The notes beneath the pieces were generated by a model. It was not told where the DNA came from. It searched no databases and saw nothing but the letters and a program-made list of their open reading frames with translations. Position numbers and translations under genes: made by a program. From Candidatus Neomarinimicrobiota bacterium (lineage in GTDB: Bacteria; Fidelibacterota; JAANXI01): a DNA stretch of 64,000 nucleotides. The stretch is taken from NCBI GenBank assembly GCA_021734025.1, contig JAIPJS010000002.1, positions 124,001 through 188,000 on the forward strand. Direction: 5' to 3'. This document shows, piece by piece, positions 47,501 to 56,180 of this stretch (its first letter is position 1; the number at the start of each line of letters is the position of its first letter).

Positions 47501-47815
47501 GAAGTCCAGGTAATCGGTAAAGATAAACGGATCGTGGGTGGATTTGTACCGGTTGAACTGCTCCTTGTTGGCTTTTTTCCCCGCCAAGTCCGGATCGCCG
47601 ATGTCCTTGGCTTCGATAAATCCGATGGGAATGCCATCTTTGGTAAGGATGTAGTCCGGCGCGCCGCACGCCACCCGGGCCGGCTCGTTGGTCACCAGCA
47701 CGTCCTCCAGCATGGACTCCAGCAGCGCCTGCAAATCCCCGCGGTAGCTGTGCTCACGGGAGATACCGGTCCGATACCGCTTATTCAGTTCGTCGATGTA
47801 GTGGGTGATGGTCAT
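44594..47815 (-). CDS. Single-polypeptide restriction-modification enzyme (type ISP/IIG-like)
   Basis: 1073 residues from the ATG at 47815 (MTITHYIDELNKRYRTG); a longer frame begins at 47905. The N-terminal nuclease is PD-(D/E)xK type, with GAPDYIL and IGFIEAKDIG at about 60-90. No helicase is visible. The methyltransferase domain has motif I ILDPAAGTGTF at about residue 390 and motif IV NPPYSG at about 508, so it makes N6-methyladenine. The rest would hold the specificity (target-recognition) domain. Codon and base use change abruptly at about 46250: from there to about 45260 the gene is clearly AT-rich, while both flanks are GC-rich. That block corresponds to residues about 520-850, where specificity is set. 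It is flanked by repeats. Function is defence; the recognition site is unknown. Confidence 0.9.
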   Translation of the reverse strand: MTITHYIDELNKRYRTGISREHSYRGDLQALLESMLEDVLVTNEPARVACGAPDYILTKDGIPIGFIEAKDIGDPDLAGKKANKEQFNRYKSTHDPFIFTDYLDFRFYANGEFMTSVRIAEIIDGKIEPIPEKFDKFKDLIIDFATFGGQTIRSAAKLSKMMAGKARLLSTIIENALNMDESEEADRVNEPANTTLREQLAAFRNVLMHDIDAKKFADIYAQTIAYGMFAARLHDPTLDSFSRQEAAELIPKTNPFLRKLFQYIAGYDLDDRIAWVVDALADIFRATDVSELLQDFGKSTGQHDPIIHFYETFLAEFDPDLRKKRGVWYTPEPVVNFIVRAVDDILQDEFCLKDGLADTSKTTVKVNTDVPDKRSATGYKQTEQNVHKVQILDPAAGTGTFLAEVIKHIYGKFQGQEGIWRGYVEDHLIPRLNGFEILMASYAMAHLKLDMLLRETGVERASDKRFRVYLTNSLEEHHPDTGTLFAGWLSHEANEANHVKRDTPVMVVMGNPPYSGISSNMGDWITGLIEDYKYVDGEHFGERKHWLHDDYVKFIRYGQHFVKKNGEGILAYINNHSFLDNPTFRGMRWNLLNTFDQIFILDLQGSTKKSELIPEEIKEDQNVFDIQQGVSINIFIKNRSKNSDDLGKVYYDSLWGSRNQKYSTLQETNFSSIDWEKINCSPPNYFFVPKDYAKRELYNKGFKVDNLFELNTMGFASARDHVTVSTNKNIIWKRVNDFKELKEVSLRDKYNLGKDSRDWTVKTAKDDIVENFDKRLIKRVSYRPFDERFTYYTGNSRGFYASPQRKVMYHLLRGDNIAFCSCKMNRDYSQTYWLAKNIVSKSVISTLDNNYVFPLYLYPDSDQQTIDGNAERKPNLDPEIVKEIAGKLGLKFTAEKEDTDGNFAPIDLLDYIYAVLHSPSYRDKYKEFLKIDFPRVPYPDDPEKFWQLGDLGGELRRIHLLVHPVVDEFITTYPVDGDNTVTHRLTKTNPGFVKENKDDKVGKVWINDKQYFGNVPEKAWEFYIGGYQPAQKWLKDRRDRTLDFEDIAHYQKIIVALMETDRLMGEIDQIEFE

Positions 47816-47913
47816 ACTGAGAGTAAAGATAACGGTGTTAGCCAGTATTCCCAAGTACGACTGGACATTATGATGGTCAGGGGTGCGATTCACATGGTGT
47901 TTCACAGAAAAAA

Positions 47914-47943
47914 AGCCCGACCAGCGTAAATACTGATCGGGCT
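47914..47943 (-). terminator. Terminator after the aldo/keto reductase gene
   Basis: AGCCCGA.CAG / CTG.TCGGGCT stem with an 8-base loop; the minus strand continues with seven T. It is 88 bases past the reductase stop. Confidence 0.8.
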
Positions 47944-48030
47944 AATTGTGGTTAGTGCCTGCTATCCGTTGCGAAAACCGGAAGGTGGCGCCCTCTATTT
48001 GCCGCACCGTTCCTCTTTTGCTCTACACTA

Positions 48031-48999
48031 TTACGCGCCGTACTCGTGATCCGGATCAGGTGTATAGGATTTATACCACTCGTATTCACCGTTCACAGCA
48101 TAGTTGATGGTGCGCTTCAACAGTGATGTAATTTCTTCTTCGCTCATCGGCTCGAAATTGCGTGTGATTTCGATATTTTCCTTCAGTTCTTCCAGAGATT
48201 GCATTCCGGAGCAGACCGTGGAGACCGGTTGAGTCATGGCGAAGCGGAGCCCTTCTTCCGGTGTCAGGATATTCTCACGATACAGGGCGCCGCCGGCCAA
48301 GGATTTCATCCCGATGACGCCGATATTTTTTTCGATGGCCGTGGGCAGGACATTCTGGGTAAAACTCAGATAATGGTTATCCAGCGGATTAATCGGCATC
48401 TGGACGGTTTCCCAGTCGAAGCCCCTGTGGATCATATCCAGGTGGAGCGCCGGCCGGAAATGCCCGGTAAACCCGATATGCCTGATCTTGCCCTCCTCCT
48501 TTGCCTTCTGCGCAAAATCCAACACACCGGAATCGTAAATGGAATCGATCTCCCACTGCTCATCAATCTCATGGAATTGCCACACGTCGATATAATCGGT
48601 CTGGAGGCGACGGAGACTCTCCTCCAGGTGTTGACGGGCGTTCTCCGGGTTCCGGCCGTGGTGTTTGGTCATCAGGATAACTTTCTCCCGGTATCCATCC
48701 TGCAGGGCTTTTCCCATGCGCTCTTCACTTTGTCCGTCGTGGTAATGCCAGGCGTTGTCGAAGAAATTAATCCCTTCATCGATAGCAGTCCGCATCATTT
48801 CTATGGATTCTTTATCCGTGAGTCGATCAATACCGATAGAGTATCCTCCGACCGTCAGCAGGGAGACCTCCAGCCCGGTCTTTCCCAATTTCCGATAAGG
48901 CATACCGTTTCGCGATTCTGCCAATATTGGCATTCCTGCCACAGCCCATGCAGCGCTTGCTGCCGTTAACTTGATAAATTCTCGCCGGGAAAGTGCCAT
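48031..48999 (-). CDS. Tat-exported aldo/keto reductase
   Basis: 322 residues. The N-terminus SRREFIKLTAASAAWAVAG is a twin-arginine signal. The aldo/keto reductase barrel is recognised by MPYRKLGKTGLEVSLLTVGG, NFFDNAWHYHDGQSEERMGKAL (Asp and Tyr of the tetrad), VILMTKHHG (Lys) and DYIDVWQFHEID (His). Exported members with a Tat signal usually bind NADP before export. Substrate is unknown; sugars or aldehydes are possible. CGGAGAA precedes the ATG. Confidence 0.9.
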   Translation of the reverse strand: MALSRREFIKLTAASAAWAVAGMPILAESRNGMPYRKLGKTGLEVSLLTVGGYSIGIDRLTDKESIEMMRTAIDEGINFFDNAWHYHDGQSEERMGKALQDGYREKVILMTKHHGRNPENARQHLEESLRRLQTDYIDVWQFHEIDEQWEIDSIYDSGVLDFAQKAKEEGKIRHIGFTGHFRPALHLDMIHRGFDWETVQMPINPLDNHYLSFTQNVLPTAIEKNIGVIGMKSLAGGALYRENILTPEEGLRFAMTQPVSTVCSGMQSLEELKENIEITRNFEPMSEEEITSLLKRTINYAVNGEYEWYKSYTPDPDHEYGA

Positions 49000-49138
49000 A
49001 ATTATTCTCCGGATTCATTTTTATATCGACAGAAAATCGTTCATAAAAATGTAAAGTGTTTTACTGAAAGTTTACACATTTTTTCGAAACCCGATAGTAT
49101 TTCCGGGAATTCAGCCATAAAAAAGGTAAAAAAATCAA

Positions 49139-49385
49139 GTCATCCCGAGCGACTCCGATTTATCGGAGGAGTCGAAGGATCTCGCATTTTTTCTGCTGAG
49201 TAGCAACCTCACGAGATTTCTCCACTCGCCTTTACAAACAAACCGGCTCGGTCGAAATGACAGGAATGCTCCCCGCCGTTAACCCCTGTCAGGGCCGACG
49301 GCGGTGTGGTGATTCAGACCGTCACCGACGCTGGGAGCGATCGGTGACGGGATTCTGGTACCGCCTTGCAATGAGATTGCAAGGC
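49139..49385. repeat. Composite repeat, copy 3 (complete)
   Basis: The MITE-like unit is 49139-49261 (GTCATCCCGAGC ... GGTCGAAATGAC). Hairpin A is 49273-49304, hairpin B 49319-49350 (CCGTCACCGA / TCGGTGACGG, perfect 10-bp arms), and hairpin C 49363-49385. It lies between the archaemetzincin stop and the reductase start. Confidence 0.88.
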
Positions 49386-49486
49386 TTATTCGGCGACGGT
49401 ACTGGACTAAGGTGCAAGACTTTGGATGCCAAGAAATTGCAGATTCGAACTATAACACGGTAGCACTTAACACTGTAAGACTGTAT

Positions 49487-50023
49487 TCATTCACAGTTCA
49501 CTCCAAGTTTCGTCTGGCACGTTTCACACAGCTGCGCTTCCTTGATATCGATATCCTCCACGTAGGTTGAGGAGTTCATTACACAGCGGTAATCCGGGCA
49601 GTGGATAAGTCCGAAGGCGTGACCAAGTTCGTGAAGTGCTTCTTTGACGGTGCGTTCTAAGAAGAGTTCTTTATCTTTCGGGAGGCCGTAGAACTCATTT
49701 CGTAATCGATAGGTTGAGATCACGGCGCCGTTCCCATCCAACTGGGATTCACCAAAAACAAAGGTTAATACGGGGATATACAAATCGACGGAAGTAATAC
49801 CGATGATTTTGGCATCGTCATCGGGCAGGTGCTTCAACAGTTGGGCTAATATCAGTGTTGAGTGATATTGGCTCCGCTCAGGTGCATAGAACATTTCCAG
49901 GTCGAATTCCACGTCCAGCCTGTCCATGGAATACGGCAGACAGTTCCGGAGCCGGTTCGGAAGTCTCTCCGCCCACTCCGGCTGGTAGCCGTTGATATAT
50001 GCCAGGTAAATCTTCGCACTCAA
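49487..50023 (-). CDS. amzA: Archaemetzincin-family zinc metalloprotease
   Basis: 178 residues, cytoplasmic. The extended metzincin motif HELGHAFGLIHC gives zinc ligands His131, His135, His141 and catalytic Glu132. A second zinc site of four Cys (142, 147 in CPDYRC, then 166 and 169 in CETC) is typical of archaemetzincins. The Met-turn MNSS is present. Length matches the family. It starts 2 bases after the response regulator gene stop, so it is the third gene of the sensor-regulator operon; targets are unknown. AmzA proteins are found in archaea and scattered bacteria. Confidence 0.93.
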   Translation of the reverse strand: MSAKIYLAYINGYQPEWAERLPNRLRNCLPYSMDRLDVEFDLEMFYAPERSQYHSTLILAQLLKHLPDDDAKIIGITSVDLYIPVLTFVFGESQLDGNGAVISTYRLRNEFYGLPKDKELFLERTVKEALHELGHAFGLIHCPDYRCVMNSSTYVEDIDIKEAQLCETCQTKLGVNCE

Positions 50024-50025
50024 AT

Positions 50026-51366
50026 TTACCGCTGAATCCCATACTTTTTCATCTTGTTATAAAGGGTCACCCGGTCGATACCGAGCAATTTCGCCGACTG
50101 CGTCACGTTGCCGTCCATCTGGTCCAGCACCTTCTGGATATGTACTTTTTCCATGGCTTCCAGGGACATACTGTCAGGTTCATCCCCATTCTCTTTGAGC
50201 TGAACCGGCAGGTCATCCTCTTCAATAGTTTCGCCCTGTCCAACCACCATTGCACGCTCGATGGCGTTTTCGAGTTCCCGGACGTTGCCGGGCCAGGTAT
50301 GCTTTACCAGAATATCTCTGGCTTCTGCGGTGAGCTCCCGTTCCGGCTTGGCCATAGAACGGGCATATTTTTTTATAAAATGCTCGGCCAGCGGAATGAT
50401 GTCCGACCGTCGTTCCCGCAGCGGCGGGACAAAAATACTGAATACGTTGATGCGATAGTAGAGATCTTTCCGGAATTCGCCTTCTTCTACAGCTTCCTCC
50501 AGATCCTTATTCGTGGCGCAGATAAGCCGGAAATCCGACGTGATTTCCTCATTGCCGCCGAGCCGCGTAAAGGTCCTGTCTTCCAGGACACGCAGTAAGT
50601 CCACCTGCATCTTTGCCGTGATGTCACCGACCTCATCCAGGAAGAGCGTGCCGCCGTCGGCCAGTTCCAGTTTGCCCTTCCGGCGATACTGGGCACCGGT
50701 GAAGGCACCCTTCTCGTGGCCGAACAGTTCACTTTCCAGCAACGTCTCAGGGATGGACCCGCAGTTCACCGCCACAATGGGAAAATAGCGCCGGTTGCTT
50801 TGTGTGTGGATCGCCCGGGCAATGAGTTCCTTTCCGGTGCCGCTTTCACCGCGAACCAACACCGTGGAGTCAGTCTCTGCCACCTGCTCTATCATGTTGA
50901 AAACGCGCTGCATCTCTACGCTTTCACCGATGATTTTCTCGCCCATGCCGAGCTCGGAAATCTGCTCCTTGAGCCGGACATTTTCTTCGGAGAGCTGCTT
51001 TTGCTTTAGCGCGTTCCGGATCATATGGGATAAATCGTCCGGATCGATAGGTTTGGTCACGTAGTCGAAGGCGCCATGTTTCAAGGCTTCCACCGCTGTA
51101 TCCACAGATGCATACGCGGTAATAATGATGACCAGCGCATCGTCGTGGATTTCCTTTATCTTCTTCTGGAGCGTGATACCGTCCATTCCCGGCATTTTGA
51201 TATCCACGAGGTAAATATCAAAGAGATGTTCCTTGATATGCTCCAGCGCCTCGTTCCCGTCTTCCGCAGTCTCTACGGCGAATCCATCCTCCAGAAACCA
51301 GTGTTCCAACGATTTGCGTACTGACAGTTCATCGTCAACAATCAGGATAGTGTGCTTATCGTCCAT
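50026..51366 (-). CDS. Sigma-54-dependent response regulator (NtrC type)
   Basis: 446 residues from Met at 51366 (two codons upstream also ATG). Receiver domain with phospho-acceptor Asp55 (IYLVDIKMPG), AAA+ domain with GESGTGKE Walker A, GAFTGA sigma-54 loop (ELFGHEKGAFTGAQYR), and a C-terminal Fis-type helix-turn-helix (VTQSAKLLGIDRVTLYNKMK). It activates sigma-54 promoters in response to the partner kinase, whose gene overlaps it by 11 bases. Targets are not known. Confidence 0.96.
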   Translation of the reverse strand: MDDKHTILIVDDELSVRKSLEHWFLEDGFAVETAEDGNEALEHIKEHLFDIYLVDIKMPGMDGITLQKKIKEIHDDALVIIITAYASVDTAVEALKHGAFDYVTKPIDPDDLSHMIRNALKQKQLSEENVRLKEQISELGMGEKIIGESVEMQRVFNMIEQVAETDSTVLVRGESGTGKELIARAIHTQSNRRYFPIVAVNCGSIPETLLESELFGHEKGAFTGAQYRRKGKLELADGGTLFLDEVGDITAKMQVDLLRVLEDRTFTRLGGNEEITSDFRLICATNKDLEEAVEEGEFRKDLYYRINVFSIFVPPLRERRSDIIPLAEHFIKKYARSMAKPERELTAEARDILVKHTWPGNVRELENAIERAMVVGQGETIEEDDLPVQLKENGDEPDSMSLEAMEKVHIQKVLDQMDGNVTQSAKLLGIDRVTLYNKMKKYGIQR

Positions 51367-53032
51367 TTTCATAACCTTCGGCTACAGTGGGATTATTTTT
51401 CGAGTCAGTTTTTTTCTTGTCACGGTCGCGAGGGAGTTCAATAAAGAAGGTCGTGCCTTTCCCGGGCTCGGACTCCACGTCAATATGGCCGTCATGACGC
51501 TGGATAATTCCATAGACCACGGCCAGTCCGAGCCCAACGCCCTTGGTTTCGTTTTTGGTGCTAAAGAACGGATCGAATACGTTATCCCGCACTTCCTCGG
51601 TCATGCCGACCCCGGTATCTGCCACGGTTATCTTCACGTATTGTTGTTCGTCCCTCTCTAATTGCTGCGTTCCGACCGTCAGTTTCCCGCCCTCGGACAT
51701 GGCCTCCACCGCGTTGACCATGAGCGCGACCAGCGCCTGCACCATCTGTTCCTGATCGCAGACCACTGAATCATCCTCAAGTCGAAATTGCCGTTCCAAC
51801 TGAATCTTGCCGAGCTCCAGGTGGTGCCGGACCAGCTTCAGGGCTCGTTCAATAACCTGATGTAACCGGACTTCCTGGAAATTGGCGCTGGATTCCCTGG
51901 CAAAAATGAGCAGATCCTTCACGATATTCCCGCATCGCATGGATTCCGACCGGATCAGGTCGAGTTCCTCCAACACATCCTCCCGCTCTTTGGTATCATC
52001 CATCAAGCGGTTGACCTTCTTCATCAGCACCTTGGCATACGTTCCAATACCAGAGAGCGGATTGTTGAGCTCGTGCGCTACGGTGGCGGCCATCTTTCCC
52101 AGCGAGGCCATCTTTTCCACCTGCACCATACCACGGTGCATTTCCTCAAGTTCTTCCGTCTTTTCCTGCACTCGTTCTTCAAGCGTTTGCGACCATTCAC
52201 GGAGTTCCTGATCTGCCTGCTTCAGGTTAGTGGACATCCGGTTGAAAGAGTGCGCGAGTTTCCCGAGCTCATCGGTTCTGTCTAACGCAATCTTATGGTC
52301 AAGATTTCCTTCCGCGAGCTCCTCAGTGCCGATCCGAAGTTTCTTGGTGGGAACATAAATTGAAAAGTAGATAATGATGGCGATGATAAAGATCGCTAAT
52401 ATTCCGATACCCGCAGCGAGTGTTACCGTCCTGTTTCTCGCCGTCTGCACGCCGGCGTCAAGCTCCTTCAGAGACATCTGTACGTCCAGGACCCCCAGAA
52501 TGGTTTTATCCGGGGAGTGGGCATGACATGCCGCGTTTGAACACTCCGGATCGTTTTCGATCGGATTAATCAGACCCAGTACGCGGTAATCTTCCTCTTT
52601 GCTATAAATTCTGGCTTTTTCCTGAATAGGGAGCTTTTGAAGCGGCTGATCCTTGGCATGGCAAGCATAACAGGCCTCCGCCTGCATATCGACAATCTTC
52701 CCGATCTCCTGCTCCCGGCTGGAGAAGGAAATTTCCCCGCTCTTGTTGTAAATGCGCACCACTTCTACACCCGGTTCGGTACCGATCATCTGAATATTTT
52801 CGTGCGTGCGCTCCCGCTCGTTCAATAGCATATTCGTATAGAGGCTTTTTTTAACGATGTCACTGGTCCGGGTAGCGCTCATTTTGACCTGTTGTTCGAG
52901 AATCCGGGTTTGACTTTTGGTCGTGAAATACCCGTGCACGGTGAATCCGGTTATTACGGTGACTAGCAGAATAATAAACAGCTTAAAACTGAGTGATGAA
53001 AAAAGTGTTGAAAACTTTGACAATCCGGCCAT
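51356..53032 (-). CDS. Sensor histidine kinase with periplasmic c-type haem motifs
   Basis: 558 residues. One helix at about 16-35, a periplasmic domain to about 200, and a second helix at about 202-227. The periplasmic part has a CxxCH haem motif at Cys121-His125 (CYACH) and a CxxxxCH-like site at Cys164-His170 (CSNAACH). HAMP (about 228-275) and a coiled coil follow, then a HisKA domain with His320 (VAHELNNPLSG), then HATPase with N box LVALMVNAVEAM and G boxes DTGVGM and GVGLGL. The haem sites suggest redox, nitric oxide or oxygen sensing. First gene of the operon with the regulator and archaemetzincin. Confidence 0.94.
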   Translation of the reverse strand: MAGLSKFSTLFSSLSFKLFIILLVTVITGFTVHGYFTTKSQTRILEQQVKMSATRTSDIVKKSLYTNMLLNERERTHENIQMIGTEPGVEVVRIYNKSGEISFSSREQEIGKIVDMQAEACYACHAKDQPLQKLPIQEKARIYSKEEDYRVLGLINPIENDPECSNAACHAHSPDKTILGVLDVQMSLKELDAGVQTARNRTVTLAAGIGILAIFIIAIIIYFSIYVPTKKLRIGTEELAEGNLDHKIALDRTDELGKLAHSFNRMSTNLKQADQELREWSQTLEERVQEKTEELEEMHRGMVQVEKMASLGKMAATVAHELNNPLSGIGTYAKVLMKKVNRLMDDTKEREDVLEELDLIRSESMRCGNIVKDLLIFARESSANFQEVRLHQVIERALKLVRHHLELGKIQLERQFRLEDDSVVCDQEQMVQALVALMVNAVEAMSEGGKLTVGTQQLERDEQQYVKITVADTGVGMTEEVRDNVFDPFFSTKNETKGVGLGLAVVYGIIQRHDGHIDVESEPGKGTTFFIELPRDRDKKKTDSKNNPTVAEGYENGR

Positions 53033-53401
53033 TATGTGGCTCTCAATTTCAAAAAAGCGTTAGAAACCGTCCTGTTTTCTCAACATTGGTAATATTATAT
53101 ATAGCGAACATTGTTTATTATTTCAGCACTTAGGGATTTCCGGAATGTATTATCATTCACAACACTCTCTCTGACAGTTAACAATGCAATATTTGTGCCT
53201 ATGATAACCACCGGATACTGAATTGACGCTTAAAATCCCCGTGCTCCCAAAGACATCTTCGATGACACTCAGACTTTCCTTAAAAGCAATATGGATTATC
53301 GAATGATAAAAACCTTTTTGGAAATTACTTTATACTATTGTTGGAATTTGCTCCGACAGGGTACCGTTTTTAGCCAAGGTAAAAATAGAGGGAGAGAAAA
53401 C
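53033..53401. other. Intergenic stretch between sensor kinase and GH28
   Basis: About 370 bases with divergent promoters for the kinase and the GH28 gene. No gene seen and no clear palindrome. Confidence 0.4.
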
Positions 53402-54988
53402 ATGCCGACCAACCACCGACTTATGCGCAATCATTCGCTTGTGAGTGTAATGCTCGCACTGTTCCTTATGGCCTTTACAATTCCGAGTATCTCCGCACAG
53501 ATGCAGGATGTACCGCAGGAAATTGCCCCAATCGATGCGCCATTTGATATGCCCGAGCTCCAGCGTCCCACATTTCCTGACCAGACGTTCAACATACGGG
53601 ATTACGGCGCCGAGGAAAAAGGGAGCGGTGATGATGTTATGATAACGGAAGCCGTTCACCGGGCAATCGAGGACGCTCACAATCAAGGGGGCGGAACCGT
53701 GGTAATACCCGAGGGCGAATGGCTTACCGGCCCCATTCACATTAAGAGCAATATCAATCTGCACATTGCCAAAGGTGCTACGGTTTTCTTTAGTACAGAT
53801 AAACAGGATTACCTACCGGTCGTCCGTTACCGCCACGAGGGTGTAGAGACGTACAACTACTCACCTCTGATTTATGCCTACAAGGTGAAAAATGTTGCCA
53901 TAACCGGTAAAGGAACCCTGGATGCCCAGGGGGATCACTGGTGGGAATGGGGCGAATCACAGCCTCGTGCCATTGCCACAAAGAAACCGTTATCCCGTCG
54001 CGATTTCGGAAAAGGTTCCGGCATGGAGGGAATGCGGCCCAACTTTATGGTCTTCTGGAAATCCAAAGACATCCTGGTGGAAGGCATTACGCTGAAGGAC
54101 TCCCCCATGTGGAATGTCCACCTGATTTACAGTAAACGCATTATTGTCCGGGATGTTACGGTTAACAGTCTGCGTGCTCCCAATGGAGACGGTGTGGTGC
54201 TGGATTCGTCCGAGGATATTCTCGTTGAATACAACCACTTCCAGACCGGAGACGATGCGGTGGTCATAAAATCCGGTTTTAACGAGGAAGGCCTGGAAAT
54301 TGATATTCCTACCAAAGATGTCGTAGTACGGAACTTTGAGGCCAAGAACGTCCGGACTGGCAGCGGCGGGATCGTGTTCGGAAGCGAGACATCCGGTGGT
54401 ATTAATAACATCTATGTTTATAATGCGTATTTCGAAGGCACCGACCGGGGGATACGCTTCAAGACCGAACGCGGTCGCGGGAATGTCATAGAAAACATCT
54501 ATGTTCGTGATGTCCGGATGAAAGACCTCGATAATCAGGCCATTAATTTCAATACGTATTATACTGGCCCGGGGGCAACCGGCCCGTCGCCGCTGATCCG
54601 GAACATCGATATCCGTAATATCGAAATCGACGGAGTGCCGGAAGCCATTACGCTCACCGGACTGCCTGAAAAGTGGCTCGAGAATATTCTGCTGAAAGAT
54701 ATTACAGTGAAAAACGCAGAGAGAGGTGCCCGAATCACCCGCGTTAAAAACCTGAAACTGGAGAATGTGCAGATTCAGTCCAAAGAACGCGCCATGGTGG
54801 CCAATGATGTCTATCAGTTCGAGTTTGAGAACGTAACACTCGAAGACAATGCCGAGGACGCACCACTGCTATTGAAAGGACAACACTCAGGCGCCATCTT
54901 GTTGGGTGATTATCCCACTGACCAGGTTGAATTCGGTGAAGACGCATCGGAGGATATACTTGGTACGCGTGAAGAACAAGTGTGGTAA
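53402..54988 (+). CDS. GH28 polygalacturonase-like pectinase
   Basis: 528 residues from the ATG at 53402, with GAGGGAGA upstream and a signal peptide after it (SVMLALFLMAFTIPSISAQ); the frame runs 37 codons higher without either. A parallel beta-helix fold carries the GH28 set: NGDGVVLDSS (about 260), TGDDAVVIKSG (about 282), GSETSGG (about 320) and RFKTERGRG (about 345). The GHG of endo-enzymes is replaced by GSE, as in many exo-acting or rhamnogalacturonan-type members. It would cut galacturonan or related pectin. The expected neighbour CE12 is 25 kb away, but both fit pectin use. It has its own terminator. Confidence 0.93.
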   Translation: MPTNHRLMRNHSLVSVMLALFLMAFTIPSISAQMQDVPQEIAPIDAPFDMPELQRPTFPDQTFNIRDYGAEEKGSGDDVMITEAVHRAIEDAHNQGGGTVVIPEGEWLTGPIHIKSNINLHIAKGATVFFSTDKQDYLPVVRYRHEGVETYNYSPLIYAYKVKNVAITGKGTLDAQGDHWWEWGESQPRAIATKKPLSRRDFGKGSGMEGMRPNFMVFWKSKDILVEGITLKDSPMWNVHLIYSKRIIVRDVTVNSLRAPNGDGVVLDSSEDILVEYNHFQTGDDAVVIKSGFNEEGLEIDIPTKDVVVRNFEAKNVRTGSGGIVFGSETSGGINNIYVYNAYFEGTDRGIRFKTERGRGNVIENIYVRDVRMKDLDNQAINFNTYYTGPGATGPSPLIRNIDIRNIEIDGVPEAITLTGLPEKWLENILLKDITVKNAERGARITRVKNLKLENVQIQSKERAMVANDVYQFEFENVTLEDNAEDAPLLLKGQHSGAILLGDYPTDQVEFGEDASEDILGTREEQVW

Positions 54989-55026
54989 TTTAAGACAACA
55001 GACCAATACAAAATTGAGCGTTTTTC

Positions 55027-55058
55027 CCGCCCTGGATCGCTGTCAGCGTCCAGGGCGG
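55027..55058 (+). terminator. Terminator after GH28
   Basis: Perfect 10-bp arms CCGCCCTGGA / TCCAGGGCGG around an inner CGCTG/CAGCG pair, with T-runs on both sides, 38 bases past the stop. Its shape is the same as hairpin A of the composite repeats. Confidence 0.9.
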
Positions 55059-55278
55059 TTTTTACTGTTATTGGACCCATTCAAACTAAGTGTTTCCAGA
55101 GATGAGTACACCGTAAGATACTCCTTCCCGAGGATCAAAATCCGGTAATCAAACTCCGGAATTTCGATAACGAGATCCTTCCCCGAAGGGATCCCGTTGG
55201 GGCGGCTGCGGTTCGATTGCATCGAATCCTCGCTCAGGATGACTGAGTTGGTTTATGACTCTAAAGTGTCAAAGGAGA

Positions 55279-55387
55279 GTCATTCCGACTAAAGCGAAGC
55301 GGAATGGAGGAATCTCGTGAAATTATCTCCGAAGATAGCCCTAACGAGATCCTTCGACTCCCTACACAACAGGTCGCTCAGGATGAC
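55279..55387. repeat. MITE-like unit, diverged copy
   Basis: 109 bases bounded by GTCATTCCGACT and GCTCAGGATGAC (imperfect inverted ends), with the same internal GGAATCTCGTG and CGAGATCCTTCG pair as the other units. Confidence 0.65.
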
Positions 55388-55713
55388 TCGTGTCCTTTAC
55401 CGTATACGAAAATGTAAGGTAAGAGTCATTCCGACAGGAACGAAGTGGAGCCAAGGAATACTGTTATTTCCGCCATTGATTATGGTAGAGCGTAATCCTT
55501 CGAAGGGAGAATTGACCATTAGCTTTGGAATCATATTCCAAAGCACTATTCCAGAAGATTCCAAACAATTTTCCTAAAGCCCTTACGCCTTGGGTGTTTT
55601 TTGGAAACTCAGTGTCTGAGCACCGTAGTAAAAATTAAAAAATCTTAAGATCCGAAACGGAGTATTTTATAAAAGACCGTACCTCGATCTATGTGTGCGA
55701 GTTCTGAGTTTCT

Positions 55714-55779
55714 CCCATGGGGATCCCGTTGGGGCTTGATTTTTTCTGCCCGTTTTTCCCCGGAAGGGATCCCCCTGGG
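55714..55779. repeat. Long imperfect inverted repeat
   Basis: Arms CCCATGGGGATCCCGTTGGGG and CCCCGGAAGGGATCCCCCTGGG pair over about 20 bases around an AT-rich loop. No gene is adjacent; it is probably repeat debris. Confidence 0.5.
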
Positions 55780-56180
55780 ATATCAAGAAAAAACGGGTAA
55801 TAAATATCGAAAGTATTAGTTTACCCCCAGAAGGCACTAACATTAATAATGCAGCTTTCGTCAACGACTTTCAGGTATTTTTCTCCAACAGAAATCCCTT
55901 TGGTTGGATGGATCGTCCAGATCATTAAGTAACCTCAAAGAGGGATGACTTATACTTTTCATTTACTGAATTTTTTACCCTTTCAGGGGTCAAAAAGGTC
56001 CTGAAAGGGTCTGAATAAATCACGGCATTATATTGTAGTGAGAAACACATAGGGAACACCCATCGTCGGCTCTCCCGCCAGGGCGGGATCGCTCAGGATG
56101 ACTACCATATTACCCAGGTTAAATAGATAAGACATTGCGTCTGGATAATAACGGAGGCGGGAAATCCCGTCGGACTGTTT

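Noticed and set aside
43124-49385. CRISPR array
   Set aside because: Repeats here are few, long, unevenly spaced and structured as hairpins, with no regular spacers and no cas genes nearby.
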